Shown piece by piece: positions 7,843 through 16,210 of a DNA stretch of 64,000 nucleotides (positions are counted from its first letter, which is position 1; each line of letters begins with the position of its first letter). A program made the position numbers and the translations under genes. The stretch is taken from NCBI RefSeq assembly GCF_900109495.1, contig NZ_FOAA01000008.1, positions 1 to 64,000 of the forward strand, read 5' to 3'. Below the pieces are notes generated by a model. It was not told the DNA's origin. It did not search any database and saw only the letters and a program-made list of their open reading frames with translations. Source of the stretch: Ectothiorhodospira marina (GTDB lineage Bacteria > Pseudomonadota > Gammaproteobacteria > Ectothiorhodospirales > Ectothiorhodospiraceae).

Positions 7843-8694
7843 ATGAACAAGGTCATTGCCTGTATCGATGGATCGCGCTCGTCTTTGTCCGTATGTGATT
7901 ACGCCGCCTGGGCCAGTCGACGCATGGACTCACCGCTCACCCTCCTGCATGTGATCCACAACCCGCATGCCGATGCCCAGCGGGACCTGAGTGGAAACCT
8001 CAGCCTGGGCGGCCGCGAGGCCCTGCTGGAACAGATGGTGGAAGCTGAGGAGCAGCGCGGCAAACTGCTGCGGGAACAAGGACGGGCCATCCTCTCGGAT
8101 GCCCTGGAGCGGGTTCGGGCCAACGGTGTAGCCGACCCCGGGAGCCTGTTGCGTAACGATAGCGTCACCGCTGCCCTCGATGATATCCAGGATGAGGCCC
8201 GCCTCGTGGTGGTGGGCAAGCAGGGCAAGGATGGCGACATGCTCAAGCAACACGTGGGAAGCCATCTGGAAAGCCTCATCCGCACCCTCAACCGGGGCGT
8301 ACTGGTCTGCCCGCTGGAATACCGGCAGCCGGAGCGTTTCCTGATTGCCTACGACGGCAGCGCCACGGCGCACACTGCGGTGGAAAAGGTCTCGGAGAGC
8401 CCACTGCTCCAGGGACTGGGGGCGCACATCCTGATGGTGGGTGAAGACACTCAGGACAACCGCTCGCGCCTGGATAATGCCCGCGGCACGCTGGCCCAGA
8501 AAGGCTTCGATGTGCGCGCGGAAATCCGCAGCGGCGATGTCACCGATTCCGTGTGTGCCTACTGCCAGGAACACGACATCCACTTGCTGGCCATGGGGGC
8601 CTATGGCCACTCGCGGCTCCGGCGCTGGTTCGTGGGCAGCACCACCACCAACATGATCATGCGGGCTTCGATTCCGTTGATTATTTTGCGGTAG
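7843..8694 (+). CDS. universal stress protein, two tandem UspA domains
   Basis: 283-residue protein made of two Usp domains (about 1-145 and 155-283). Domain 1 starts MNKVIACIDGSRSS and domain 2 LIAYDGSATA. The second domain ends with the nucleotide-binding motif GAYGHSRLRRWFVGSTTTN (G-2X-G-9X-G-S/T type), so it probably binds ATP; the first has a degenerate version (GKQGKDGDMLKQHVGSHLE). AGGA lies ahead of the ATG. It sits directly behind the SulP transporter and may modulate it or respond to the same stress. Confidence 0.9.
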   Translation: MNKVIACIDGSRSSLSVCDYAAWASRRMDSPLTLLHVIHNPHADAQRDLSGNLSLGGREALLEQMVEAEEQRGKLLREQGRAILSDALERVRANGVADPGSLLRNDSVTAALDDIQDEARLVVVGKQGKDGDMLKQHVGSHLESLIRTLNRGVLVCPLEYRQPERFLIAYDGSATAHTAVEKVSESPLLQGLGAHILMVGEDTQDNRSRLDNARGTLAQKGFDVRAEIRSGDVTDSVCAYCQEHDIHLLAMGAYGHSRLRRWFVGSTTTNMIMRASIPLIILR

Positions 8695-8721
8695 GGGGGG
8701 CTCCTCGCCCCCTCACCCCAA

Positions 8722-8747
8722 CCCCTCTCCCCGGGGGGGGAGAGGGG
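8722..8747. repeat. REP-like palindrome (CCCCTCTCCCC hairpin)
   Basis: 11-bp arms CCCCTCTCCCC / GGGGAGAGGGG with a GGGG loop, preceded by CCCTCACCCCAA. The same CCCTCACCCCAACCCCTCTCCCC string recurs at 35620-35642, so this is a dispersed intergenic repeat. It lies between convergent usp and lrgB and may also end transcription. Confidence 0.65.
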
Positions 8748-8787
8748 CTTCAAAACTGCGACGGGTGGGGTGGGGGGCTTTGGAGTT

Positions 8788-9522
8788 CTAGCCGCCCATC
8801 AGGGTAGGTAGCCAGTTGACCGCGAGGGGCAGCAGGAAGGCGGTCATGATGCCCGCCAGGGTCAGGCCCAGGCCGGCGAATGCACCGGCTGTGGCGCTGA
8901 TCCCGAAGGCCTGGGCGGTGCCAAAGCCGTGGGCTGACAGGCCCATCGCGAATCCCTTGACCCGATCATCGCGGATGCGCAGCAAGCGGATCAGCCCCGG
9001 GGCCAGTATGCAACCAATGGCCCCGGTCAACAGCACTAGGGCCGCTGTCAGCGAAGGCAGGCCACCGAGTTTTTCGGACACCCCCATGGCGATGGGGGAT
9101 GTCACCGACTTGGGTGCCAACGACATCAGTGTGACCCATTCCGCCCCCATCAGATAGGCGATCATCACCGCGCTCAGGGCCGCCGTCGCCGCCCCCGCCA
9201 ATCCCGACACCAACAGCGGCCACAGCAGGGCTCGTATCTGCTGACGATTCTCGTAAAGGGGAACGGCCAGTGCCACCGTGGCTGGCCCGAGCAGGAAATG
9301 GATGAACTGGGCACCGTCAAAATAGGTGTCGTAGTCAGTGTCGGTGAGCAACAGGATGGTGATGAGGATGCCCATGGAGATCAGCACCGGATGCAGCACG
9401 GGGCTGCCCCCCAGGCGTCTGTTGATCCACAGGCTTCCCTGGAACACCACCAGCGTCATGGTCAGCCATAGCAAAGGGCTGGCGGCCAGGAAGGCCCAGA
9501 TATCCGTGATCTCGTCACCCAT
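8788..9522 (-). CDS. lrgB: LrgB/CidB family membrane protein
   Basis: Polytopic inner-membrane protein of the LrgB (CidB) family, related to plastid glycolate/glycerate transporters and, in bacteria, to holin-antiholin-like and small-acid export functions. It contains SLAPKSVTSPIAMGVSEKLGG and GLSAHGFGTAQAF, the two family blocks. The ATG at 9522 (ATGGGTGA) overlaps the end of the lrgA gene by 8 bp; an alternative ATG three codons upstream exists. It forms a two-gene operon with lrgA. Confidence 0.9.
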   Translation of the reverse strand: MGDEITDIWAFLAASPLLWLTMTLVVFQGSLWINRRLGGSPVLHPVLISMGILITILLLTDTDYDTYFDGAQFIHFLLGPATVALAVPLYENRQQIRALLWPLLVSGLAGAATAALSAVMIAYLMGAEWVTLMSLAPKSVTSPIAMGVSEKLGGLPSLTAALVLLTGAIGCILAPGLIRLLRIRDDRVKGFAMGLSAHGFGTAQAFGISATAGAFAGLGLTLAGIMTAFLLPLAVNWLPTLMGG

Positions 9523-9883
9523 CTTCGGCACGTCGACTCCGCAGCCAGATCAGTCGACTGAGCAACAGCATGGTCACACCCAGCGCCAGGGTAGTGCTCA
9601 CCACCAGACCCAGCAGGATCGGCAGCCAGTCCTGGGCCACCAGGCCAAAATGGACCATCAGACCTACGCCGGCCGGCACGAACAACAGGGCCAGGTGACC
9701 CAATAGCGTGTGACTGGTCTGTCTGAGATGCTCGGGTACGCCACCACGAATCAACAGCGCCCCGAACAGGATCAACATCCCCAGCACCGGCCCCGGGAAG
9801 GGCAGATCCAGCCAGAGCACAATCACCTCACCCGCCAGTTGGCAGGTGAGCAGGATGATGATGGCGGTAATCAGCCCGGACAA
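9515..9883 (-). CDS. lrgA: LrgA/CidA family membrane protein
   Basis: 122-residue holin-like membrane protein with four hydrophobic segments. It contains LPFPGPVLGMLILF and LLFVPAGVGLMVHF, characteristic of CidA/LrgA. It overlaps lrgB by 8 bp and is the first gene of that pair. Function in Gram-negatives is unsettled (autolysis control or export of small organic acids such as glycolate). Confidence 0.9.
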   Translation of the reverse strand: MSGLITAIIILLTCQLAGEVIVLWLDLPFPGPVLGMLILFGALLIRGGVPEHLRQTSHTLLGHLALLFVPAGVGLMVHFGLVAQDWLPILLGLVVSTTLALGVTMLLLSRLIWLRSRRAEDG

Positions 9884-9918
9884 GGGGTTGCACCATTCAT
9901 GACTGGAGGTACACGTAC

Positions 9919-9938
9919 GGGCCGTTCGGGAACGGCCC
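9919..9938. repeat. GC-rich hairpin upstream of lrgA
   Basis: 9-bp perfect arms GGGCCGTTC / GAACGGCCC around GG. No T run follows. Possibly a second REP family member or a terminator for the DUF3617 gene, which reads toward it on the minus strand. Confidence 0.4.
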
Positions 9939-9996
9939 CAGCGGCGTCTCGAACTTCACCGACCAGTCGGGTAAAAGGTTGTCCCCTGCATCGCGC

Positions 9997-10016
9997 GGGC
10001 GCTTCTCGAAGCGCCC
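9997..10016. repeat. REP-like palindrome (GGGCGCTTC hairpin)
   Basis: 9-bp arms GGGCGCTTC / GAAGCGCCC with loop TC, flanked by CCTACGAC. This short form is a common dispersed intergenic palindrome type in Gammaproteobacteria. It lies 38 bp past the stop of the DUF3617 gene. Confidence 0.5.
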
Positions 10017-10053
10017 CTACGACAAACCCCATGCGCATGGGCCGCTCCTCCCC

Positions 10054-10485
10054 TCATTCGCAGTCGCCGATGCGCTCGCCCGTGATGTCCGTGCGCATGA
10101 CCAGCGGGCCCATGGGGCTCTCAAGGTTGGCCGTCATCTGGCCTTCCAGGCGATCCCCCATGAACTGCAGTTCAGCACGCATGTCCACTTCCATGCCCTC
10201 CTCCGTGCAGACCATGTCATAGGTCATGGTGGTGGAGGTCATGTCCATATTGGTGACTTCGCAGTTGTCCTCCACCTGGAGGAAATCCGGCCCCCGGGCC
10301 ACGTCCTCGGCCGTGATGCATTCGGTGCTGGTGTGGGTCTGTTCCGGGAACGGGGTATCACCCTCCACGCCGGTCACGTTGGTGAATTCCCACTGCCCGG
10401 GTTGCAGATCCAGTTCGTCCGCCTGTGCCGCCAACGGGACCAACAAGACCATGGCGGTGGTCAGGATCAAGGGGCGGATGCGCAT
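10054..10485 (-). CDS. DUF3617 family periplasmic protein
   Basis: Small secreted protein of unknown function. From the ATG at 10485 it has a signal peptide (RPLILTTAMVLLVPLAAQA, cleavage likely after AQA) and a mature domain with DLQPGQWEFTNV at the start, the DUF3617 hallmark, and two conserved Cys (in TECITAED and DNCEVTNMD). The upstream-open frame reaches 10548, but the signal peptide and GGAG at 7-8 nt favour 10485. It is monocistronic. Confidence 0.8.
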   Translation of the reverse strand: MRIRPLILTTAMVLLVPLAAQADELDLQPGQWEFTNVTGVEGDTPFPEQTHTSTECITAEDVARGPDFLQVEDNCEVTNMDMTSTTMTYDMVCTEEGMEVDMRAELQFMGDRLEGQMTANLESPMGPLVMRTDITGERIGDCE

Positions 10486-10555
10486 GAGCTTTCTCCGAAA
10501 CATGAATGTCGGGCCATGGTAGCAGCGGGGCCGGACACTGACCACCAAGCCCTGC

Positions 10556-11854
10556 TCAGGTGATCACCGGATCCGGATCCTTTTCAATATCAAACTGCAA
10601 CACGGCAAGCGCCTCGTCATACTTGTCCAGCATATCGGTCTGATCGCGCCCACCGATGAAGACATTGGCAATCTCGAAGCTGTACATGTCCTGCCCCTGC
10701 AGATCCTTGAGATGCTGCCCGGGCTTGACCGGGATCTTCACGTAGGTACCCGGTTGGCGCTGCCGAAGCTTTTCGATGGCCTTGATACTGGGCACCCGCA
10801 CCACCTTGCCGCTCTCCACGGTGCGGAACATGAAGTGTCCAGCCACGTTGAATTGCCCCTTGCGCTCCATGGGCTTGGGCTTGCGACCCAGGGCGAGATC
10901 CACCATCACCGACAGGTGCGAGACGCCATGCACCTTTTCGAAAATGTCGGTGTGAGCCTGAGACACCCGTGGATTGATTTCCAGGAACCATACCTGGTCG
11001 GAGGTCTGATCGTAGAAGAATTCCGCATTGAAGGCCGAATTATCCAGCCCGAACTGCTGCACCACCATGCGGGTCACATCCATCATGCGATGCTGAATCT
11101 CCAGCGGCAGTGACGAGGGGTACTCATACCTGGCAAAGGAGGAACTGTCCTGCTCATGTACCGAATCCACCACCCCGTAGATGTGCACACGTCCGTTGTG
11201 GCTGTACCCCTCCAGGGTACATTGCCAACCGCCGATAGGGCTCTCGGCCACGAAGCTCTCGGGCATTTCGGCAATCTCGGGTGGGGCGCCGAAATGTCGC
11301 ATCAGGTAAAGGAAGGGTTCGCCCATGAACCCCACCTTCTCCCGGCACAGGGGCATCACCGCCTTGAACTGGCGCTCGTCGTTGATCTGGAAGGCGAGAT
11401 AGGAGCGGAACGACTTGATGGGTTTGATCCAGAACGGCGGTAATAAACCAAGACCTGCATAGGCCTCTTCATCAAAGGGATCAAAGGCCCGGAACTGGGG
11501 GATATGCTCCGGGATCACCTTGCGCTGTTCCAGGCGACTCCAGTACTTGTTTTCACATTTGAGCACCGACTCCAGAGTGGGCCCGGGCAGGCCAAAGTGC
11601 TCGGCGAGGATGGGGGTCATCACCGTACCGGGAAAATCGTAATAGCTGGTGACGGCATCCACCGTGCCATCGAAGGCCTCCATGGTACGCGTGGCCTTGT
11701 CGATCAGAAACTTGATGTCGTACTGATCCACATTGCGGATATCACTGATATCCAGGGCCGCATGAAACTCGCATTCCTTCGCCTGCGGCAAGCGCTCGAG
11801 CTTGTCCCGATTGAAGTCGTCCAGACCAATGATGAAGACATTTTTCTTGGGCAC
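10556..11854 (-). CDS. ATP-grasp domain protein, unknown substrate
   Basis: 432-residue ATP-grasp enzyme (ATP-dependent carboxylate-amine or carboxylate-thiol ligase fold). The N-terminal ~110 residues form a pre-ATP-grasp Rossmann-like region starting KKNVFIIGLDDFNR. The segment LKCENKYWSRLEQRKVIPE marks the start of the ATP-grasp domain, and the Mg-binding strand is VWFLEINPRVSQ (E-x-N-P-R). The start is 29 bp after the CocE-like hydrolase gene on the same strand, so co-transcription is likely. A ligase paired with a peptidase/esterase-like hydrolase suggests a small-molecule conjugation pathway, but the substrate cannot be named. Confidence 0.8.
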   Translation of the reverse strand: MPKKNVFIIGLDDFNRDKLERLPQAKECEFHAALDISDIRNVDQYDIKFLIDKATRTMEAFDGTVDAVTSYYDFPGTVMTPILAEHFGLPGPTLESVLKCENKYWSRLEQRKVIPEHIPQFRAFDPFDEEAYAGLGLLPPFWIKPIKSFRSYLAFQINDERQFKAVMPLCREKVGFMGEPFLYLMRHFGAPPEIAEMPESFVAESPIGGWQCTLEGYSHNGRVHIYGVVDSVHEQDSSSFARYEYPSSLPLEIQHRMMDVTRMVVQQFGLDNSAFNAEFFYDQTSDQVWFLEINPRVSQAHTDIFEKVHGVSHLSVMVDLALGRKPKPMERKGQFNVAGHFMFRTVESGKVVRVPSIKAIEKLRQRQPGTYVKIPVKPGQHLKDLQGQDMYSFEIANVFIGGRDQTDMLDKYDEALAVLQFDIEKDPDPVIT

Positions 11855-11883
11855 TGTGTGAATTCTCCAAAAAAGCGGTGTGT

Positions 11884-13899
11884 TTACACCAGATCCCGGG
11901 GAACGGTCTCGTCCCAGGTCTTGGAAAAGACGCGCACATCCCCCTCATAGGCATCGAGTGTGGCACGAATGATAAAGCGGGTTCGGGTCGAGGTGAGCAC
12001 CGTGCGTGTGACCGTGCGTACCTCCCAATCGCCGCGGCCGAAGTGACGTTCGTGGGTCACCTCGCCTCGCAGGGTGTCGTAACGCTCGTTACTGTAGCTA
12101 TAACGCTCATGGACCTGGCGTCCGAAACTCAGGTCGATATCGTCCAGGCGAAGCCGGGGGTCATTATTGACCACATCCAGGGCCACCTGGTTGGTGGCCA
12201 GGTTATGGATCACGTTCCATTCCCGATGGGCCGGAGCCAGTAAGGTGTTGGGCGGCGTGGGCGCCTGACGGGGCTGGCCCAGGCTGGGCAGGGCCGCATC
12301 ATCGGTATCGGAGCGACGCTCCGGCAAACGCAGACGGCAACCCCCGGTATGCAAGGTCAGCCTCACTGGCTCGGGCGCAGGCCAGGCCAGAGGCCAATAG
12401 GAACTGGAAACAGCAACCCGAATGCGATGCCCGGCCCGGAAACGCTGGGCCACCTCGTTGAGTCGCACTGTGACAGGGTAAGGCCGACCGGGCTCCAACT
12501 CAGTTGGGTTTTCGTGGTTCTCGCGGTGGGTGAGGTTCAGGATGCCGAAGGTCACCCTTGTGGCCCGATCATCCGGCGCCAACTCCGAGATGCGCACCGC
12601 TACCATGGCCACAGGCTTGTCGGCACTGATTTCCAGATCCATTTCGGCCGCCCCCAGCATCTGTATATCTTCCTCCAGGGGCTGTGTATCAAACACCAGG
12701 GCGCCACCATCTTCCAGTCGCTGATCCGAAGGCAGATCGGTGATCTCCGCATAGGAACACCATTTGCCGGCAAACAGACCCACGCTCAGGGGGCTCTGAA
12801 TAGTCACCGTATCCGACTCGCCCATGTCATCCTCCGCTGGGACAAGACGCCCATTATGGAGATGGTATTCCCGTGAGCGAATGGCCGGACTGGGCCAGTG
12901 CGGCTCAGCCACCCAGCCCCCCGTTGTCTCGGGCAACAAGGGGTTGCGACGGTCATGCATCCAGACTCGCAGCATGGGGTCCTGCTCCACCTGCCGGTCG
13001 ATGCCCTTGAGCCAGTGGTCCCACCAGCGCACGCATTCCCCCAGGAAGTCGATGGTGGGTCCTGGCCCACCCATGTGAGGGTATTTATGGCCCCAAGGGC
13101 CCACCAGGCCACGACGCGGCCCCTTCAGATGACGCATGAGACGGAACACGGTATTGGAATAACCATCGGCCCATCCGCTGACCGCCATCACGGGGACCTG
13201 GATGGCGTCGTAGTCCTCGCACACCGAGGCATGACGCCAGAAGTCGTCGCGGCGTTGGTGCTGCAGCCAGTTGTGAATCCACAGACCACTGCCCTCAAGC
13301 CGCTCCAGCCACATATCGCGCCAGCGCTCCCCCACCACCAAGGGGTCGGGCGGGCAGGAGTTAAAGCCAAACATGGTGGAGGCCCAGGAAAGGTTATCGG
13401 TGAGCAGGCAACCGCCCATGTAGTGCACATCGTCAGCATAGCGGTCGTCCGAGGAGCACACGGAGATCACCGCGCCCAGTTCCGGCGGCTGTAATGCGGC
13501 CAATTGCAGGCCATTGAAGCCGCCCCAGGACAATCCGAACAACCCCACCTTGCCGGAGCACCAGGGTTGAGCAGCGATCCAGCGCAGGATCTCCAGGCCA
13601 TCATCCAGTTCCTGCTGCAGATACTCGTCGCGAAGGATGCCCTCGGAATCGCCGCTGCCACGGATGTCCACCCGCACGCCAGCGAAACCCTGAGCAGCAA
13701 AAAAACCATGGATTTCCGCATCCCGCAGCGCCTTATGGTCCCGCTTTCGGTAGGGAATGTATTCCAGTACCGCCGGCACGGGATGCTCCTCAGCATCTTC
13801 CGGCAACCAGATCCGCGCTGCCAGTCGGCAGCCGTCCGCCATGGTAATCCAGGTGTTTTCGATCACTCTGACGGGCTGATCGGAATCCGCGGTGCTCAT
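11884..13899 (-). CDS. CocE/NonD family alpha/beta hydrolase (X-Pro peptidase-like)
   Basis: 671-residue serine hydrolase of the CocE/NonD family (X-Pro dipeptidyl-peptidase fold; also esterases and glutaryl-7-ACA acylases). The N-terminal alpha/beta hydrolase domain begins at residue ~10 (ITMADGCRLAARIWLP) and carries the nucleophile elbow GLSWGG, an Asp in SGWADGYSN and a His in GPWGHKYPHMGG, which complete the triad. The C-terminal ~230 residues form the jelly-roll domain. There is no signal peptide from the chosen ATG at 13899, which has AAGGA at ~8 nt; the 39 residues upstream do not resemble the family. Partner of the ATP-grasp gene downstream. Confidence 0.85.
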   Translation of the reverse strand: MSTADSDQPVRVIENTWITMADGCRLAARIWLPEDAEEHPVPAVLEYIPYRKRDHKALRDAEIHGFFAAQGFAGVRVDIRGSGDSEGILRDEYLQQELDDGLEILRWIAAQPWCSGKVGLFGLSWGGFNGLQLAALQPPELGAVISVCSSDDRYADDVHYMGGCLLTDNLSWASTMFGFNSCPPDPLVVGERWRDMWLERLEGSGLWIHNWLQHQRRDDFWRHASVCEDYDAIQVPVMAVSGWADGYSNTVFRLMRHLKGPRRGLVGPWGHKYPHMGGPGPTIDFLGECVRWWDHWLKGIDRQVEQDPMLRVWMHDRRNPLLPETTGGWVAEPHWPSPAIRSREYHLHNGRLVPAEDDMGESDTVTIQSPLSVGLFAGKWCSYAEITDLPSDQRLEDGGALVFDTQPLEEDIQMLGAAEMDLEISADKPVAMVAVRISELAPDDRATRVTFGILNLTHRENHENPTELEPGRPYPVTVRLNEVAQRFRAGHRIRVAVSSSYWPLAWPAPEPVRLTLHTGGCRLRLPERRSDTDDAALPSLGQPRQAPTPPNTLLAPAHREWNVIHNLATNQVALDVVNNDPRLRLDDIDLSFGRQVHERYSYSNERYDTLRGEVTHERHFGRGDWEVRTVTRTVLTSTRTRFIIRATLDAYEGDVRVFSKTWDETVPRDLV

Positions 13900-14051
13900 A
13901 GAGGTGTCCTTTTGACAGGTGGCGTATCGCAGGTCGTGTAATGGGTATCTTACCGTTCCTTCGGGCCCATAGCACTGCAGGCCCTCAGGCGATATGATCA
14001 GAGGCATCGACCACAACAGGCAGTCTGATCAGGAGCCAGGGAGGCCCAGCC

Positions 14052-14867
14052 ATGTCCATGCTCGCATTCGATTCACATTCTCACGTCAAGCGCCTGATGG
14101 CCGCCGGCTTCACCGAGGCCCAGGCCGAAGCGCAAACGCAGGCCTTACTGGATCTGCTGGAGAATCGGCTTGTCACCAAGGATGACATCCGCCACCTGGC
14201 AACCAAGGATGACCTGCACGACCTGGAGTCGTCCCTGCGTCAGGACATAGGAACCCTGGAATCTTCCCTGCGCCAGGACATGGGAACACTGGAATCCTTC
14301 CTGCGCCAGGAAGTAACAGGCCTGCGCCAGGACATGGGAACACTGGAATCCTCCCTGCGTCAGGAAGTAACAGGCCTGCGCCAGGACATGGGAACACTGG
14401 AATCCTCCCTGAGCCAGGACATGACCACCCTGGAATCTTCCCTGCGCCAGGACATGGGAACACTGGAATCCTTCCTGCGCCAGGAAGTAACAGGCCTGCG
14501 CCAGGACATGGGAACACTGGAATCCTCCCTGCGTCAGGAAGTAACAGGCCTGCGCCAGGACATGGGAACACTGGAATCCTCCCTGAGCCAGGACATGACC
14601 ACCCTGGAATCGTCCCTGCGCCAGGACATGACCACCCTGGAATCGTCCCTGCGCCAGGGCATGGCAGCAATGGAATCCTCCCTGCGCCGGGATCTCGCCA
14701 GCCGCGAGGATCTGAAGAACATGGATAGCGCGCTGCGAAAGGACATGGAAGGTGTCAAGATCGCCCTGCAGAAGGATATCCAACTGCTTTCCAACCGGCT
14801 CACAATCAAGTTGGGCAGCATTATGGTCGCCGGCATCACGATCCTTGCAGCCATGCAATTCATCTGA
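14052..14867 (+). CDS. DUF1640/CCDC90-like coiled-coil protein built from hendecad repeats
   Basis: 271-residue protein. The N-terminus (HVKRLMAAGFTEAQAEAQT, then VTKDDIRHLATKDDLHDLE) is typical of the DUF1640 group related to mitochondrial CCDC90/MCU-regulator proteins. Residues ~57-220 are repeats of an 11-residue unit (LRQDMGTLESS) with 7-residue inserts (LRQEVTG), i.e. a mixed 11+7 coiled coil. The C-terminus has one membrane anchor (GSIMVAGITILAAMQFI). It therefore projects a long rod from the membrane. Function is unknown. The repeat DNA includes a perfect tandem duplication (see 14253-14611). GGGAGG precedes the ATG. Confidence 0.75.
   Translation: MSMLAFDSHSHVKRLMAAGFTEAQAEAQTQALLDLLENRLVTKDDIRHLATKDDLHDLESSLRQDIGTLESSLRQDMGTLESFLRQEVTGLRQDMGTLESSLRQEVTGLRQDMGTLESSLSQDMTTLESSLRQDMGTLESFLRQEVTGLRQDMGTLESSLRQEVTGLRQDMGTLESSLSQDMTTLESSLRQDMTTLESSLRQGMAAMESSLRRDLASREDLKNMDSALRKDMEGVKIALQKDIQLLSNRLTIKLGSIMVAGITILAAMQFI
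14253..14611 (+). repeat. perfect in-frame tandem duplication, period 174 bp, inside the coiled-coil gene
   Basis: Bases 14253-14437 are identical to 14427-14611 (185 bp compared by eye, no mismatch; offset 174 bp = 58 codons). Each period codes two 18-residue (11+7) units and two 11-residue units. Shorter 33-bp repeats of CAGGACATGGGAACACTGGA occur within it. Absence of silent differences points to a recent duplication. Confidence 0.92.
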
Positions 14868-14884
14868 TCCCCAGGAGAGAACTC

Positions 14885-16129
14885 ATGAGCATCGACGTGG
14901 CCATCATCGGCGGCGGCCTCTCAGGGCTCGCCTGCGCGCTCAGCTTGCGAGAGCAGGGTCGTGAACCGCTGATCCTGGAGGCTTCCGATGAGGTGGGGGG
15001 CAGAATCCGCACGGACTATCACGATGGCTTCCTGCTGGATCGGGGCTTTCAGGTCCTGCAAACCTGGTATCCGGAGGCCCGGCGCTTCCTGGATTACGAT
15101 TCGCTGGACCTGCGTGCCTTTCAGAACGGCGCCCTGGTAAGGATCAATGGGCATGCGTGCCGTGTCAGTGACGTGTGGCGCCAACCCGGCCGATTGCCGG
15201 AAATGCTCTGGTCGCCTGTCGGCCATCTGAGCGACAAGATTCGGCTGCTGCATCTGCGCCACCGCTGCCTCCAGGGTGATCTGACTGACCTCTATCGCCG
15301 CCATGAACGAGATGCGATCACTCACCTGGCAGAACTGGGGTTCTCACAGCGAATCATCGATCGTTTCTTCAAACCCTTTTTCAGTGGCGTATTCTTCGAG
15401 CCGGAACTGCATGTCTCATCCCGCGCCTTCGAATTCGTATTCCGGGCCTTCGCCCTGGGCGAGACAGCCCTGCCAGCAAAAGGCATGGAGCAGATCCCGC
15501 GGCAGCTGGCAGCCCGCCTGCCAAGGGACACCATACAACTCCACACCCGAGTGGAACGTATCGAAGGTGACCTTCTGTACCTGACCTCAGGTGAGGTGCT
15601 GCGGGCCCGGGTCATCGTCCTCGCAACGGAAGGTCCGGAAACCGCGCGGCTACTGGGGCAGAACGCGACGGATGTACCCACGCGCGGAACCACCTGTCTT
15701 TACTTCTCCGCCAATCAACCGCCCTTCGAGGGGCGCAACCTCATGCTCAACGGCGAGGGCAAGGGATGCATCAATAATGTGCTGTGTCCCTCGGTGCTTT
15801 CCGAACACTATGCACCCGCTGGAAAGACCCTGGTAAGTGTCAATGTCCATGGCGCCGACCATGATCTTGACGCACTCGAGGGTCGGGTACGCCACGAATT
15901 AACGTCCTGGTTTGGTGATGAAATCCAGCATTGGCAACACCTGGCTACTTATTCTTTGCCGCATGCCCTGCCCATGCAAGCGCCACCGGTTCATAATCCC
16001 GCCGAAGCACGACTGCAACAACGCCAGAACGTCTGGAGTTGCGGGGAATATGATTCTGCCCCTTCGATTCATTGGGCACTGCACCGGGGCCGGCGCAGTG
16101 CCGAAGAGCTCGTCGCCGCCGATCGCTGA
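14885..16129 (+). CDS. NAD(P)/FAD-dependent oxidoreductase, flavin amine-oxidase-like
   Basis: 414-residue flavoprotein. The N-terminal Rossmann motif VAIIGGGLSGLACAL and the second FAD motif DEVGGRIRTDYHDGF (GG-doublet) place it in the amine oxidase / phytoene desaturase / protoporphyrinogen oxidase superfamily. The C-terminus WSCGEYDSAPSIHWALHRGR is the FAD-closing motif. The segment LLDRGFQVLQTWYPEA is shared with cyanobacterial and plant desaturase-like proteins of unknown substrate. A carotenoid or quinone-like substrate would be in keeping with a phototroph but is a guess. It follows the coiled-coil gene by 17 bp and precedes the SRPBCC gene by 81 bp. Confidence 0.85.
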   Translation: MSIDVAIIGGGLSGLACALSLREQGREPLILEASDEVGGRIRTDYHDGFLLDRGFQVLQTWYPEARRFLDYDSLDLRAFQNGALVRINGHACRVSDVWRQPGRLPEMLWSPVGHLSDKIRLLHLRHRCLQGDLTDLYRRHERDAITHLAELGFSQRIIDRFFKPFFSGVFFEPELHVSSRAFEFVFRAFALGETALPAKGMEQIPRQLAARLPRDTIQLHTRVERIEGDLLYLTSGEVLRARVIVLATEGPETARLLGQNATDVPTRGTTCLYFSANQPPFEGRNLMLNGEGKGCINNVLCPSVLSEHYAPAGKTLVSVNVHGADHDLDALEGRVRHELTSWFGDEIQHWQHLATYSLPHALPMQAPPVHNPAEARLQQRQNVWSCGEYDSAPSIHWALHRGRRSAEELVAADR

Positions 16130-16210
16130 CCTTACAACCTACGGGGGACGTGTCTATACTCGAAAGAGTTCAATCCACGGAAAAACCGCACAGCAGGAAA
16201 GGCGCCGCTT

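Noticed and set aside
14220-14700. Regular short repeats that could suggest a CRISPR array
   Set aside because: The units are in-frame 33-bp and 21-bp coding repeats with no unique spacers and no cas genes nearby.
14145-14858. Minus-strand frame of 237 codons with periodic CSHVLAQ repeats
   Set aside because: It is the antisense of the coiled-coil repeats; periodicity is inherited from the plus-strand gene, and no start or known fold is seen.
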